A DNA stretch of 64,000 bases, from positions 66,532,523 through 66,596,522 of the forward strand of contig CM057228.1 of NCBI GenBank assembly GCA_029891385.1, in the 5' to 3' direction. Source of the stretch: Erythroxylum novogranatense. Lineage: Eukaryota; Streptophyta; Magnoliopsida; Malpighiales; Erythroxylaceae. Position numbers and translations under genes: made by a program. Below the pieces are notes generated by a model, which was not told where the DNA came from, did not search any database, and was given only the letters and a program-made list of their open reading frames with translations. Shown piece after piece: positions 47,400 through 59,927 of this stretch; within the stretch, counting starts at the first letter, position 1, and each line of letters begins with the position of its first letter.

Positions 47400-48225
47400 A
47401 CCCCTTGTTTGTTTTTGAGGGACTCTAGGTAGACTGGACAGTTTCTTTTTCAGTGGCCCATCTCATCACAGTGGAAACACTTTCCTTTGATGTTCTCTTT
47501 GGCCTTCTTTTTCATGGGTTTGGCCTTGACCTTATTTGGGCCTTCTTTTTCATTGGACCCTTCTTCTTTTCCTTGCCCTTACCTTTGGGCTTAGAAGAAG
47601 AAGCTACATTAGCTTCTGGCCCATGAGCCTTAATATTCAATATTTCCTCCGTGCTCTGGAGGGTATTCATCAACTCACTCAAGGTGTAATCCTTGCTGTT
47701 GAGCTCATAGTCCAACTTAAACTGTTGAAAAGAAGAGTTTAAGCTATTGATGATCATAATCATCTGCGTGTCCGCATCCATACCCGCCCCAAGCATCTCA
47801 GCCTCAGTGATCGCAGAGATTACCTTCATCATGTAATCCCGCACCGGTTCACCAGGTTTCTGTCTGAGATTATGAAAGGTTTGGATAGCTTTCACTCTTG
47901 CAGACCTAGTCCTCACACTAAACATCTCATGTAGGTGATGGACCATTGCACTAGCAGTTTTCATACAAGCAATTTGCTTTTGCAACATGCCGCTGACAGA
48001 AGCCATAATATAACACTTAGTAGTCTTGTCAGCATTTTGCCAACGCTCATGTTGTTGGACTTGCTCAGGAGTTACATCTCCACTTAGAGGTGTAGGCTCA
48101 TTTTCAGTTAACACCCATGAAATACGTTCATATTGAAGAACAATGTCAAGGTTACGTCTCCATTCATTAAACTTGTCTCCATTTTCCAATTTGTTATTAG
48201 TCAAGAGCAGGGTGAGTGGATTCAT
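47400..48225 (-). pseudogene. gag: Copia gag with zinc-knuckle stop
   Basis: An open frame of 237 residues starts at 48225 with MNPLTLLLTNNKLENGDKF. The WRRNLDIVLQYERISWVL stretch near 22-40 and the DKTTKCYIMASVSGML region identify a UBN2-type Copia gag. DFMMKV-like and LNSSFQQFKLDY segments follow, then a Lys-rich tail. Beyond the frame end (47512), in another frame, CFHCDEMGH*KRNC (about 47479-47438) is a CX2CX4HX4C zinc knuckle in which an expected Trp codon is TGA. The capsid-like part is intact, but the nucleocapsid part is separated by a frameshift and that stop. Confidence 0.9.
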
Positions 48226-49706
48226 TTTGTGGTTGATTATGTCTGAAAATATAAATTATTAAAACATGAGCATACTAGTCAACAATTTATGGAACTTTTT
48301 ATAAAATCATGATGCATGTATGCATGATGATAGATTTAACAAAACTTAAAAATTAAAACATTATACGACGGTTATTTTTCTTATCTATAACAGACTAAGT
48401 GACGGTGGGCCATCTTATCTATTAAAAGAAAAACTGGGACCCTCCCACTCAAAAAACTACCAAGCATCTTATGCTCAATTTTTTAAGAAACGTCTTAATT
48501 TGGTCCATACTTTTACCAATAGAGTTATGGTGGGCAGTTTATTGATAAAAAATGTTGAGTGTATAACCATTTGATTCATTCACTAAAGATACCTACAAAT
48601 CATGCCTCGGTGGGAGGTCACATTTGCTATCATTAAGTGGACTTATCCTTAAGGAGACCCAAACCATGCAAGATCTAGGATCTATGCCCTCCGATGGGGA
48701 GTAACACTTCACCACATGCAAACGGGCCACATTTGGAGACCGTGGACTCTCACAAGAGCATCCTCTCCCACTCAATCTTTTTGGGCTTTAAGTTTTAAAT
48801 ACCATCTTGTCTAGATGCAATTTATTATCCATCCTATATTGTTTCATTATATATCTCATACATAATGAATGCATGGCAAGACCTAGGGTTGGCAATTTTC
48901 TAAATGACATGCAATCACATAATATCACATATTACAAGCATTCATTTCTCCATTCATCACATGAACTAATAAAGCCACTTTTGATTGTCCATCCTAGAAA
49001 CATAAAATAATTACAAGCCTTTTAGGCCCAAAATATGCTTCTTCATCTTGGATCTTTCGCTTCGAACTCTTCGCTAACATGATCCGCCCATTTGGTAAAC
49101 AAAATGTAATGGCATTTATGAAATTAGAATTTTGTCTTTTGAAAAATAAAATTCCAGCACTAGATTTTAGAAAACCAAATCTTTGTTTTGACAAAAATCC
49201 CAGCACTTGTTTTATTAAAACCGAAACTCATTTCATGAAAATTAAAACAGCACTTAGTATTTTAGCAAAACCGAAATTGGATTCTTTGAAACAAAAACTA
49301 GCACTTGTTTTCCAATCATAACTGAAATATGATTCATTGAAACAAAATTCCAGCAACTTAGTTTTCACAAAACTTATGCCAAAACACAAAAGGATACACG
49401 AAAATTTTACCTTTCCATTTCTTCAATCCATGGCTGCTCCTTCTTCATCATTACATCAATTTGTACATTACAAAATCAAATAAAATAGAAAAAGAAACCA
49501 AGGAGGAAACATGGTGATGATAGACCACCCTCCTTGTTACAACCAAATGAAAAAATCTTACAAGATAAAATTTAACTTCTATGGACAACCAAAAGAGCAA
49601 CATACACCATATATATTTCTATCAAATAAAAATTTGCAGTATACATAAAAAGATTGCCAACCCATGCATCCACCATATAGGAACCGAAATCATGCATGAA
49701 AAACCT
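48226..49706 (-). mobile_element. Copia 5' leader, noncoding
   Basis: About 1.5 kb lies between the PBS and the gag ATG, long for a Copia leader. No ORF is supported. It contains a degenerate tandem repeat (49130-49370). Confidence 0.7.
49130..49370. repeat. Degenerate tandem repeat in the leader
   Basis: Four to five imperfect copies of a unit of about 50-60 bp with the theme CAGCACTTGTTTTATTAAAA and CCGAAACTCATTTCATGAAA. Copies begin near 49154, 49200, 49250, 49300 and 49350. Confidence 0.6.
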
Positions 49707-49719
49707 GGCTCTGATACCA
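49707..49719 (-). other. Primer-binding site, tRNA-iMet
   Basis: On the minus strand TGGTATCAGAGCC, two bases inside the 5' LTR boundary at 49722; an exact complement to initiator tRNA-Met. Confidence 0.93.
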
Positions 49720-49721
49720 AT

Positions 49722-51582
49722 TGTTGGATTGGAAAAAGAAAGCATGCTTAGTATGGAGAAACGATAGATTTCAAAACTTTTTAAGAAATCATCTTGCAGC
49801 GGAAGCAATATATCCAAATCAACATACTAATCCATACATGATATGGTATAAGGATAATAAAACCAAGAACAAGATAAAAGGAATTACCGACTCCTTCGCT
49901 ACAACTTTAAATCCTCGCTGCGCTATCCTCTCCTTCTTATATCCAAATCCTTTGCCTTTGAGTCTTTTCCTTTAGCAATCTATCTTCTTCCTTGTTGTAG
50001 TATCCTCAACCAATTAGATTTACCACTTGTTCTTCAAGGACAACTAGGTTAAAAAAATCCTTTGGTGGGAAAGGAGAAGAAATATTTGGAGGAGATTTTT
50101 TTAGAAGAAGAAGAACCAAAATTGAAACTCTTTCAATTCTTTCACTTAGGAATTTCGGTTCTACCTTGCATGAAAGGAGAGAATGTCTAAAAACCATGCA
50201 AGAACCCTTTCTTACATCTCAATTTGTAAATATGCATGAATGGAAAGAGTGAGAGGCATCCAATGCATCACTTCTTACATTAATCACTCATCAAATAGCC
50301 AATAAATAAGACTTACTTCATTTATCTTTAAAATGGCTATTTGAAAAGACGATAACCTATAATTGAATACCCATTTCGATTTTGGCAAGAAGAAAGAAGG
50401 AATATGGTCCATCTAATGCACATCTTTCATCTTTAATCTAATGAATGCAAATAGGTTACATGCCAACATTAAAAGCCAACCATTAAACCATTTAATGGTA
50501 AGTTCATAACTCCATTTAATAATGATGAACCATAATAAAGACCATCTTTATTTAGTATTTTAATGTCAAATGTGTGGTTACACATCTAACCTAACACAAT
50601 TTCGAAATTGCTTCTTCTCCATTTTAAAAAAATTATTTTAATATAATTAATCTAATCAATTACATTAAACCAAAACAAGCCCATTTCTAAATGAACATAT
50701 GGGCTTCCAATTAACCATTAATTAGTATAAGCCCATCATTCAATTATGAACTTCTAAAGCCTCCAAACTACTTCTTACTTAGCTTGATAACCTTCCTTAA
50801 AGCCAAGTGGGGAATCTTATTGGACTTTGATAATTCAAGCTCCAATAAGCCCAGAAATAATTCAATCTCATTGGAATTAATTCTAGCTTATTAACTAAAT
50901 GTCATTCCACTAAAGAAAATTAGTTGAACTCTTGAATTATTAAATATTATGAGAATATGTCCAATTGCAAACCCTATTTAGAACCTTATTATAGCCATCC
51001 GCACAACAAAGGGTAAAATTACCGTTTTGCCCTTATGTTGGTTTTTCCTTCTAGATCTCTCATTTTACGTTATATGGTGATTAACACATAAGATCTCATC
51101 TTAGTGTTGAGACTTGATGGGTAGCTAGTCCATCAAACTATCGGCGCCAGATTTAATCACCAAATCTCCTTAAAACATCTGTAAGAGATGATAACACTAT
51201 AAACTCTTTATTTGAGTGAATGTTCCCTGATACATGTTTCAATTAATAATTCCAACAATTAGACACTAGATTATATGGAGATAAATCGCAACACTACAGT
51301 CTAAACCATAATCAAACGACCAACTTGATTATTCAACTGTGAATCAATTAATTCAGATTCTAATAATATACATGTTTCCCATACATCTCTATGTATATGT
51401 ATATTACTTACAAATGAATCTTGGTACCTTATGACCAGATATATAATGCTCATACAGATAAAACCAAACTCTTTTATTTTATTAATAATAAATATTTTCA
51501 TTACAAAACTGTAACTGAAGAAGATAAAGTTACATGTAAATACACTTTCTTTCCAGGGCACTATATTTACATAACTCCAACA
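49722..51582 (-). mobile_element. Copia-1 element: 5' LTR with deletion
   Basis: Starts TGTTGGATTGG and ends ACTCCAACA. It matches the left LTR closely but lacks about 260 bp present there at roughly 43814-44076 (junction near 51257-51272). The solo LTR at 35516-37624 has that segment, so the deletion is specific to this copy. Confidence 0.93.
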
Positions 51583-54249
51583 ATAGCGAGATTGCAATGA
51601 GATTAAACAAAAGAACGTAAAGAGCGAAGAAGTAGAGATGGTGAGACGAAAGTGTACAGATGAACTGTCATGAAACGGTTATGATCATGAGCGCATGAGT
51701 TTGGGACTAAAATGGTTATGCGAATATTGTGCTAAGAGTTGATTGAATTAGTATAAGAGGATAGTAGGGTAAAAGGAAGACTGGAAATTTCTACTGATTG
51801 TGCATCGGAAAATTCTGGTTTAGTTGAATATGTGTATATGGACACAGAAATGGTAAATGGATGGGTAAACAGATAAAGATGCAATGACTGTAATATGTTG
51901 TTGTGTTTTGGGTGATGTGTCCCCGAATGTGATAGATATGTGCATACCCTATCCTGGATTGAATGAGGAAAATAAAGAGATAAGTAGCAAAAGTGAGATG
52001 AAAGTGTATAAGCAAGTGGATAAAGGTCAAGCTGGCACGTAAATGATATGAGAAGGAAACTATGTGAAATGAAGTACAATGACAAGTGGAAAATGAAACA
52101 ATGATAGTGATAGTGAAACAATGACAATGATAGTGCTATATGAACAGAGTTGTCACATTTAGCTTGATTTACCTGTGGGAGTATTCATTGAATAGTGAAT
52201 TCACCATGATTAGTGAAACAATGGGGCTTATGTGAAAAATATGCATGGAAATAATAGAGGAAACGATCGGTGATTTAGCGAATAAGTGCTAATCGTAGTT
52301 CCTATAGGTCAAGGAATTTAGACTGTTCGTTTGGGAAGAAAGTAGTACAATTTTAAATGATGCATCATATGTACAGTATTTGAGGAAAGATGAAGGATCC
52401 GTCTCCAAACAGCATAGTTTCTCTATTTGCGAATTGACACAAACGGAAAGGAGTTTTAGGGAATCCTGAGTAGTATAAGCTACTAATGAGTTTCTGGATA
52501 AGATGAACTGACATTTGATAGAAAATAGTTGGTTGATGCGAATTGCGTGAACGGTATCACTGATTGTAGTAAGAAATCTTCTTTCAAAGAAGCATTTCTC
52601 GAAGTGAGTTAAGATGAATTTACGGTCAGAGCTGTCATGAAAGGAACAAATTGAAATTTAGTATGTACTAAATTAAAAGTGAAATTGAGTCATATCTCAA
52701 GAGGAGACTCAGGCATACACAGTGGAATACTCCTGAGGTTTTAAGTATTGTGAAAGCAACTATTTAGTGCCTTACAGAACCCGAGTGCAAAGGATGTTTC
52801 TAATCAAGTCATAGCATAAAAATTGCTCGTAGTGAGAAAATAAGTATCGTTGACATTGATTTTCGGGAGATACTACGAATAAATGTTGGGAGATCGTAAA
52901 TTGGATCTAAGATTAAAATAATCCCAAACTGCGAAGCGAAATACTCAAATAGAGTGGAATGTAAGAAAATATAGAGAATGAATAGGCAGTGGCATATGTC
53001 GATGTGCATTAACAGAAGTGGAATGAAGAGAAAAGAAGTAGAGACAAGAAGTCCTAGTGGGACACTGAGACTGACTTGAAGGAATGTTACCTTCATTAAG
53101 GGATTGAAAATAAAGTAATCATGGACCCAATGAACAACAAAAATGTGAGTAATGTCTGTTGAAGTCGACAATACCCCAATAGAGATTGATGTGAGGTAAA
53201 CAAATGGTATCAACTGATGACTATAATCACATATGTAATGTGTTTGAAAATGTTGCAAAGTAAAAGAGTTAGAGGAATAATTGAGGAATGGTTTTTGATA
53301 AAAGGTATTGGTGCTATGATCGAAATTGTTTAAAGCCTTGGAGACCTTAGATTCCTATAAGGTATACATCATGTAACTTGAGAAAAGTTTAGAGTTTGAA
53401 CTGCATACACAAATGAATATTATACCGGTAAAGGTTGAGTGTAGTCTCAAATAGTGAACAGACAATTCTGAAATGAACAGACCAAGTGCAGACATTAGGG
53501 TTTCAAAAGCTAGAATAATGAAGAAGGAAAAATGTCAAGTAGAATATGGGGTAACATGAAGTGTTACTAGAGCATTGAAGTTTTAGATTTAGTTTTGCTG
53601 GACAGAGGTAAATTTGTAGCAAGAAAGTTTAAGAGTTCAGGAGTTACGGTGGTAAGTCCCATAATGAGTCTGAATTTTCGAGTGCAATCGGAAGAACGAT
53701 ATTGGGTGATTCAAGGAAGAAGCATATGTACCCGAAAAAAGTGATTGAGCAAAGGAATTGGTGAGCAAAGAAATTGAACAATCGAAGCTAGACATTCTAG
53801 TAGGAATACGCGAAGAGTGAAATTGAGTTACTATGAGTATAGAACGAAGTGATTATAGGTTCAAGTGATTATAGGTTTGAATGTTCCACAGGAAAAGTGC
53901 TTAAGTGTTTTGGACTTCAGAGGAATATGACCTTGGTATATAGTTTTGACCGAATGACTATAGGGCTAATGGTGAAATTGAGTTACGAATAGAGTGCAAG
54001 AGCACTAAAGCACAGTGAATTGTTAAAGGAGAGATAAATCTGAACTAAGAGTCAATGTGATATAAAGGCTAAATGGGTTAGGTAAATTAACACCAGTTAT
54101 AGCAAAATAGACATAAGTGTCATTGTGTTAGTACCAAAAGAAAGGGAAGTGTCAAAGATGAGATGAAGGGTTTTATTGTAAGTATCACCTTGGTAAGGTG
54201 TACTCAGAATTGGCAAAAAGAGTATCAATTGAACATGACTTTGTTTGCA
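51583..54249 (+). mobile_element. Internal region of family B element, right part
   Basis: Continues from 42281 after the Copia insertion. About 2.7 kb with no recognised gag or pol motif on either strand. The 149-codon minus-strand frame at 52809-53258 has no recognisable domain. No PPT was found before the truncated 3' LTR. Confidence 0.6.
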
Positions 54250-56572
54250 TGTTTTGATCATAACAAATTGTATGGTTAAGAAAATGAGGTGAGGTTTGAA
54301 CCAAATGAAACTTTAGTTGATTGGCTAAGATTTCTTGTGAAATAGGTGTTGTCTAATTGTAGCCTTAAGAGGTTGAATTTGTCTTGGAAAGTTAATGTTA
54401 TTGACTGTATAAACAGTATCAGAAAGTGATAATCTGAAAATTTGGTGATTTTTCTAGATTTATGTAGAAGGAATTGGTGAAGATGGTCTTCATGAAAGAT
54501 GAAGCCTATCTTGTTAGCTTTCCATTTCCACTAATTTTGCAATTTTGTGATATGTATATTGGTAGATATGACCTGTTGAATGTTGACTGGTTATGTGCAT
54601 TTTGTTGAAACCTAGCCATTAGTGTAGGTTTTGTGAGCATTGTGATTAAAGGCAAATTTAGAAATTTTTTTGATTTGAATTGGCACAAATGATCTTCTGG
54701 AAAGTTGTAGAGGAAGCAATTATCTTGAAAATGAGATATAGTATGTTAATTTTGGATAACAGAATTGGGACTTATGAATTTTCAAAGATTGGATTGAAGT
54801 TAGGTCATTGACTAGTGGTAAGGGTAGAAACTTGCATGACAGTTTTGAGATTGTTAGAGATGGAATTGGTTTTTAAGCCCTTCATGAGAAGTGTATTATT
54901 GTGTTTGATCTTTTCAGGGGTATAAAGTATGCAATTTTTTGACATTTGTGCAAGGATTTATGATTTTTAGAAAATTACTGTTCAATTCAGGTGGTTTCAA
55001 GGGGCAGACTCATTCACTAAATTGTTTGACCTAGTTAGCAATTGAATTTGATTTCATATTGTCCTGAAAGTTGTAGGTATTGTTATGATCTTTCTATTGG
55101 CATTTATTTGGTAATTTTTGACTAAAGAAAGGGGAAGTTATGGATTTTACAAAATACTGCACTGTTTGGAGAGGCATTGACTAGGCAGTAGCTTCAATTG
55201 GATTTTTGACACCCTTAGGGGTGAAATTGATTTTTATGGTCTTCATAAAACTTGTAGAGGTTTTCATGATCTTTCCAATGAGATATGGTTTGTAATGTTT
55301 CTAAATGACCAATTGATAATGTTTATATATTGTAACTGTTATAGAGGTACTTTTGGAGCGTTGATCCACCGACATCACTGAGACTTCCAAGTACTAGCTC
55401 GGAAGTACAGGTGAGTAACCTAGATGGTTCATTCAATTATTATGTGTTCAATGTAGGGAAATAATGGAGGGATTAGGATTGTGTTTGTTTATGACTGGGT
55501 TCCGGACAGGTGGTCCGATGAATTGGGAGAACTGCCATAAAAGTGTATCTGATTGTGATTCTGTGAGCTAAATTGCTCTTACTGTGTGAAATTGTGATAC
55601 ATGAATGGATTGTACAGTTACTACTTAATTGTGATGTGATCAATTGTGACTGGTAGAATTGTGCTTTATGAACGTGAATTGTTTGCTATTACTGTGATAC
55701 TGTGATTAATTGCTTGAAGTGTTCTGGATGTGCACATTGTGCATTGCTTGCTACACTGTGCGTCATTTCGTTGTCTTTACTGGGGCAAACTGTTGGATAT
55801 GGACTGTTAATTGGGCATATGCATTTGATACACAAATGCATAACCGGATAATAACAACAGTTGTGACCAGAGTCGCCACTGATACTGATACTGAAAAAGA
55901 GCCTCGAGCTCGAAGGGAGTTAGTGCATACCCAGAGGGCTCTCCTACTCCCTAGACACGTCTACTGTACACTGTTCACTGTTTATGCGCTCGGTCACAAT
56001 ACTATAATCAACTGGGTGTCACATATGCATTGCATACATACTTGATGGGAACAAGGCCATAATGCCTTCCAAAATTGTGAATTGCTTGTGTGCTGTATGA
56101 ATTGAACGAACCATCGATGATGGTTTCTCACTGAGTTCGCGAAACTCACCCAAAATTTGTATATATTTTTCTGGTCTTGAAGAGTACCCCGTTTGACAAG
56201 GGAGTATGTATACCGTATGCAGGGGACAGATAGAGGTCGGGATCAGTTTGCGTCTGCATTAGTGTCTCATAAATTATATTCTGAAATCTCTGTAAAAGAG
56301 TGTTTTGTATTTATAGTGAGCCCAATTGGTTATGGCTTTTTGTTCATTAAATGGCTTTTGTAAATTATTATTGAATGATTGTAATAATTGAAAATGTTTA
56401 TTTATGAACGTGGGCTCAGATTGTTTACTGTCTATTCCACGCACATGAGTGTAATGAAAAAAAATTCGTACTGAGTTTTGACTGACTGATGTAGCACGCG
56501 ACCCTCGGGAGGCACGGACTCGGATATCACCAACAATGTCGGGTTCGGGTCACGCGGGAGTGGGGTGTTACA
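54250..56572 (+). mobile_element. 3' LTR of family B element, 5'-truncated
   Basis: Colinear and highly similar to 39335-41666. The first 1.2 kb of the LTR (38101-39334 equivalent) and the expected PPT are missing. It ends GTGGGGTGTTACA at 56572 and is followed by TAATA (56573-56577), identical to the bases before 38101. An internal deletion spanning the PPT and LTR start explains this. Confidence 0.9.
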
Positions 56573-56819
56573 TAATAGCCACTCACAAATAAATGCAAAC
56601 AATTCCTTTAACACTTCATTTTGGTGTTTTTCTTGGTTTTTTAAGACCATATATTTCTCTTTTTTTATAAAATATATTCTTCACTCCCTAGTATTATTTT
56701 GAAAGTAATAACATCCCTTTTACATGCAAATTGATTTTCATAAGCCGAAAAAATTACCTTCTAATTACAGTATATAAAGTTTTTTATTAATGTTTAAAAT
56801 TTTCCATAGGAAGGCTCAT
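56573..56819. other. Spacer, possibly LINE 3' end
   Basis: Nothing distinctive. It lies downstream of the minus-strand LINE and may contain its tail. Confidence 0.3.
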
Positions 56820-58930
56820 ATAGGTAATTTGTCTTGCTGTTGCCATAAAGTAAACACCACTCTAGGATTAGCTTGTGGAAAACATATAAGATTAGATCAA
56901 AGAGCTTTGTGGTTGGTGTTGGAAAGCATATTTATGCAAGAGGAATTAGAGTAGTTTCCATCATTGTTTATTCTCTATATAGCTTTATCTTCTTTCTCTA
57001 AACAAATATGAGTATTTTAAATTTTATCATTAGTAAGGATTTTATATATTAACTTGAAGATATTGGGTATTGATGTTAAGAATTATCTAATAATTATGTC
57101 TTTAGGAATAGTGATGTTTAACATGTCCAACTTAAGGATTTTTCTTAAAATGTCTGCATCAAACCAATTGTCCATCTAAAATTTTATTTCTGATCCATCC
57201 CCTTACTTGAGAATTTGTAATAATGAGCATGAGACTATAGTTTTTGAGTTGGAAGACCTAAAAGAAGCAATATGCATATGGCATTCATGCAACCACTTGA
57301 ACTATAGAGCTTGTTTTCCACAAGCCATTCTTTATTCTTTTAATTAGTAAGACTATTAGTTAGTGTTGCAAGTGTGATACCTAAGTCAACCTTTTCCTTT
57401 GGTAAGGATAGCTCCTTTTATTTAACCTTAGCTAGGGTGTGTTTATTAAGGTCCCTAAATTGAAGGAAGTTTCTCATTAACCTCTTGATAGTTTTGATAT
57501 TACAAACTAGCATTAATAAATTAGCCTATTAGTATAGATATATACTAAAAATCATTGAGTTTATTTTTCAAACACTACTAGCTTGAGATTGGCTTCTATT
57601 AAACCATTTAGATAATCTCTTTTGAATTTTTTCTAGAAGAGGTTGATAGTCTAAATATGATTACTTCTTATTTGTGATTGGGATGCCCAAATAAGTTATT
57701 AGGGGGTCATGCATTTTAGACCACTTATAGCTAAAAAATAGGCTCTTAAGTGTTGTGAGGAGATGGATAAAGTTAATTTGCTCTTATCCCTATTAATCAT
57801 CAAATTTGAAAGTTGTTTGAAGAGGTTTATTATAGACTAAGAGAGCATAGAGAGCTATTATCAGCTATACAAAAAATGAGTATTTTATATACAGAGGGGA
57901 AAATAGTGATTTTTAACATCTTGTATTTGAAGTGGTAATTAGAAGTGGGATCATTACTAGTTCTTAACTTCATAAATTTTATAAGAACATCCATTCTGAA
58001 AATAAAGAGATATGGAGACATAGCTTCTCTTTACCTTACACCTTTAGCTGCCTTGAATAACTTTATAGGTTCCCCTTTGATCAAAATACTGAAACATATT
58101 AAATTTAATATTATCCTAGCCATCCAATGAACATTTTAAGAAATCCAAAGGCCATTATAGTATTGATAATGAAATTTTAGTGATCAATATCAAATGTCTT
58201 TTTTAGATAAACTTTATTCCACAATCCATATGAGTTTATTTTCTTGTGTAACTTATGAGCAATTCTTGATCCATCAAAATATTATCTCTTAGTTATCTAT
58301 CATTTAGGAATGCCCTTTGAGAGCTATCGATAATGCTAGGTAGAACATTCTTCAACCTATTTTAAATAAAATTTGACATAACTTTATAGAGGTTATTATA
58401 ACATGAAATTGGCTTAAATTGCTTTTATGTGTTAGGGGTATGGGTTTTAAGAATGAGGTATAAGAATTTTTTACTTACCTCTCTTAAACATTTTCCATAT
58501 GTGAAGAATTCCATGACTGTTAAGTTATAATGTGCCTTACTAGTGGGCATGATATTTGATAGAAAAAGCCATTCACACCTTATGTCCAAGGGATATATGA
58601 GCATTAAATAATAATATAACTTCTTTAACATATCTTATTGAGGTTGGACCTACAAGTAGTTCCATGTATGAAGCAGGAATTCGCTACTATTAATGATTAA
58701 TATGATGAGTAAGATAGAGGAGTAAGTATTAATGGGAGCTCCTATTGTTTAATAGAAGTAATTGTAAGCCTCAACTAGTACATTTTGTTGAGTATAAACT
58801 ATAGATCCCATTTCAATTTTTAGGCATTAGATTTTGTTATATTTCCTTCTCAAAATCACTAATTTATTGAAAAATGATGTGTTTCTGTCACCATTCTTTA
58901 ACCAATCCTTACTATTTAAGTTTATAGTGA
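56820..58930 (-). pseudogene. Decayed LINE reverse transcriptase
   Basis: Minus-strand translation in shifting frames shows an ordered L1-type ORF2. WLKNGDRNTSFFNKL (about 58910-58865) is followed by PISCYNNLYKVMSNFI and LKNVLPSIIDSSQRAFLNDR (about 58410-58295), LRDNILMDQELL (about 58290-58255), NTIMAFGFLKMFIGWLG (about 58160-58115), SPYLFIF (about 58020) and CIADNSSL, which replaces the FADD motif (about 57860). WFDADILRKIL (about 57150) recalls the later WxDNW segment. Many stops are present and the catalytic FADD reads IADN. A very old insertion. Confidence 0.8.
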
Positions 58931-59034
58931 GTGAATTATAATTAATATTTACTTATAGTTTGACATTGCTTTCTTATGCTATTCCTTTAAGACTTATTTT
59001 GTATATAAAGTTTAGTTTGGTTCTATATAATTGA
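58931..59034. other. Spacer before Copia LTR
   Basis: Short AT-rich sequence, probably still LINE-derived. Confidence 0.3.
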
Positions 59035-59927
59035 TGTTGGATCGAAAAAATAAAGCATGCATGATTTTGATAAAATGGTAAATTTTAAAATTTTTTAGAA
59101 ATCAAAATTACAGCGGAAGCAATATAACCAAATCAACATACATAGCCATACATGATATGGTATAAGGAAAAAACATTTACATAAACATAAGATAAAGATT
59201 ATTACTGGCTCCTTTTCTATAGCTTTAACTCCTCGCTACGCTATCCTATCCTTGGTAATGTATCCTCTCCTAAGTGATGTATCCTTTTCTCGTTATTGTA
59301 TCCTCTTCTTGATATTGTATTCTCAAACAATCTGATTTATCACTTGTTCTTTTTAGACAACTTGGTTAACAAGATCTTTTCGTGGGCAAGGAGAAGAAAA
59401 ATTAAAGAGATTTTGCCTTAGAAGTAAGAAGCCAATAATGAGACATCTCTCATGTAATTTTCAGCTTACACATTCAAGATAGGAGAGAAAGTGATAAAAA
59501 TTCAACAACCACTTGTACTCCTTCTCTTAATTTTGGTTTTGTCTCAAAAGAAGAAGTGAAGTGCATCCAACCATCACTTCCTTCCTTAGTCAATCATAAA
59601 GAATCCAAAAAATGAGACTCTTCTCATTTGTTTTAAGATGGCTATATGAAAAGACCAAAACCCTAAATGACACATCTCATTTTTGGTTTTGTGTTGAAAA
59701 GAAAGAAGATGGTCCATCAAATGCACCTCTTTCTTCTTTAATCCAATGAATGCTAATAGGTTATATGCTATCATTAAAAAACCACCATTAAACCATTTAA
59801 TGATAAGATCATAACTCCAATTAATGATGATAAAACATGTTAAAAAACATCTTTAAGAAACCTACATGCTCTTACACAACACATCTACTATTAATAGCAA
59901 TAAAATTAAGATTTTTAGTGTTTAGGT
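59035..59927 (-). mobile_element. Copia-1 LTR fragment, divergent
   Basis: Starts TGTTGGATCG and follows the Copia-1 LTR (AGCGGAAGCAATATAACC at 59112, the CTTGTTCTT region, and the AATGGTCCATC-type block near 59708) for about 900 bp. It is then interrupted by the Copia-2 LTR at 59928. More divergent than the other copies, so older. Confidence 0.8.

Noticed and set aside
52809..53258. 149-codon minus-strand ORF
   Set aside because: Hydrophobic text without a domain, inside the noncoding interior of an LTR element; probably chance.
55710..56045. 111-codon ORF in the family B 3' LTR, also partly open at 40916
   Set aside because: Similar frames occur in both LTRs because the DNA is duplicated; the text has no domain and spans the hairpin region.
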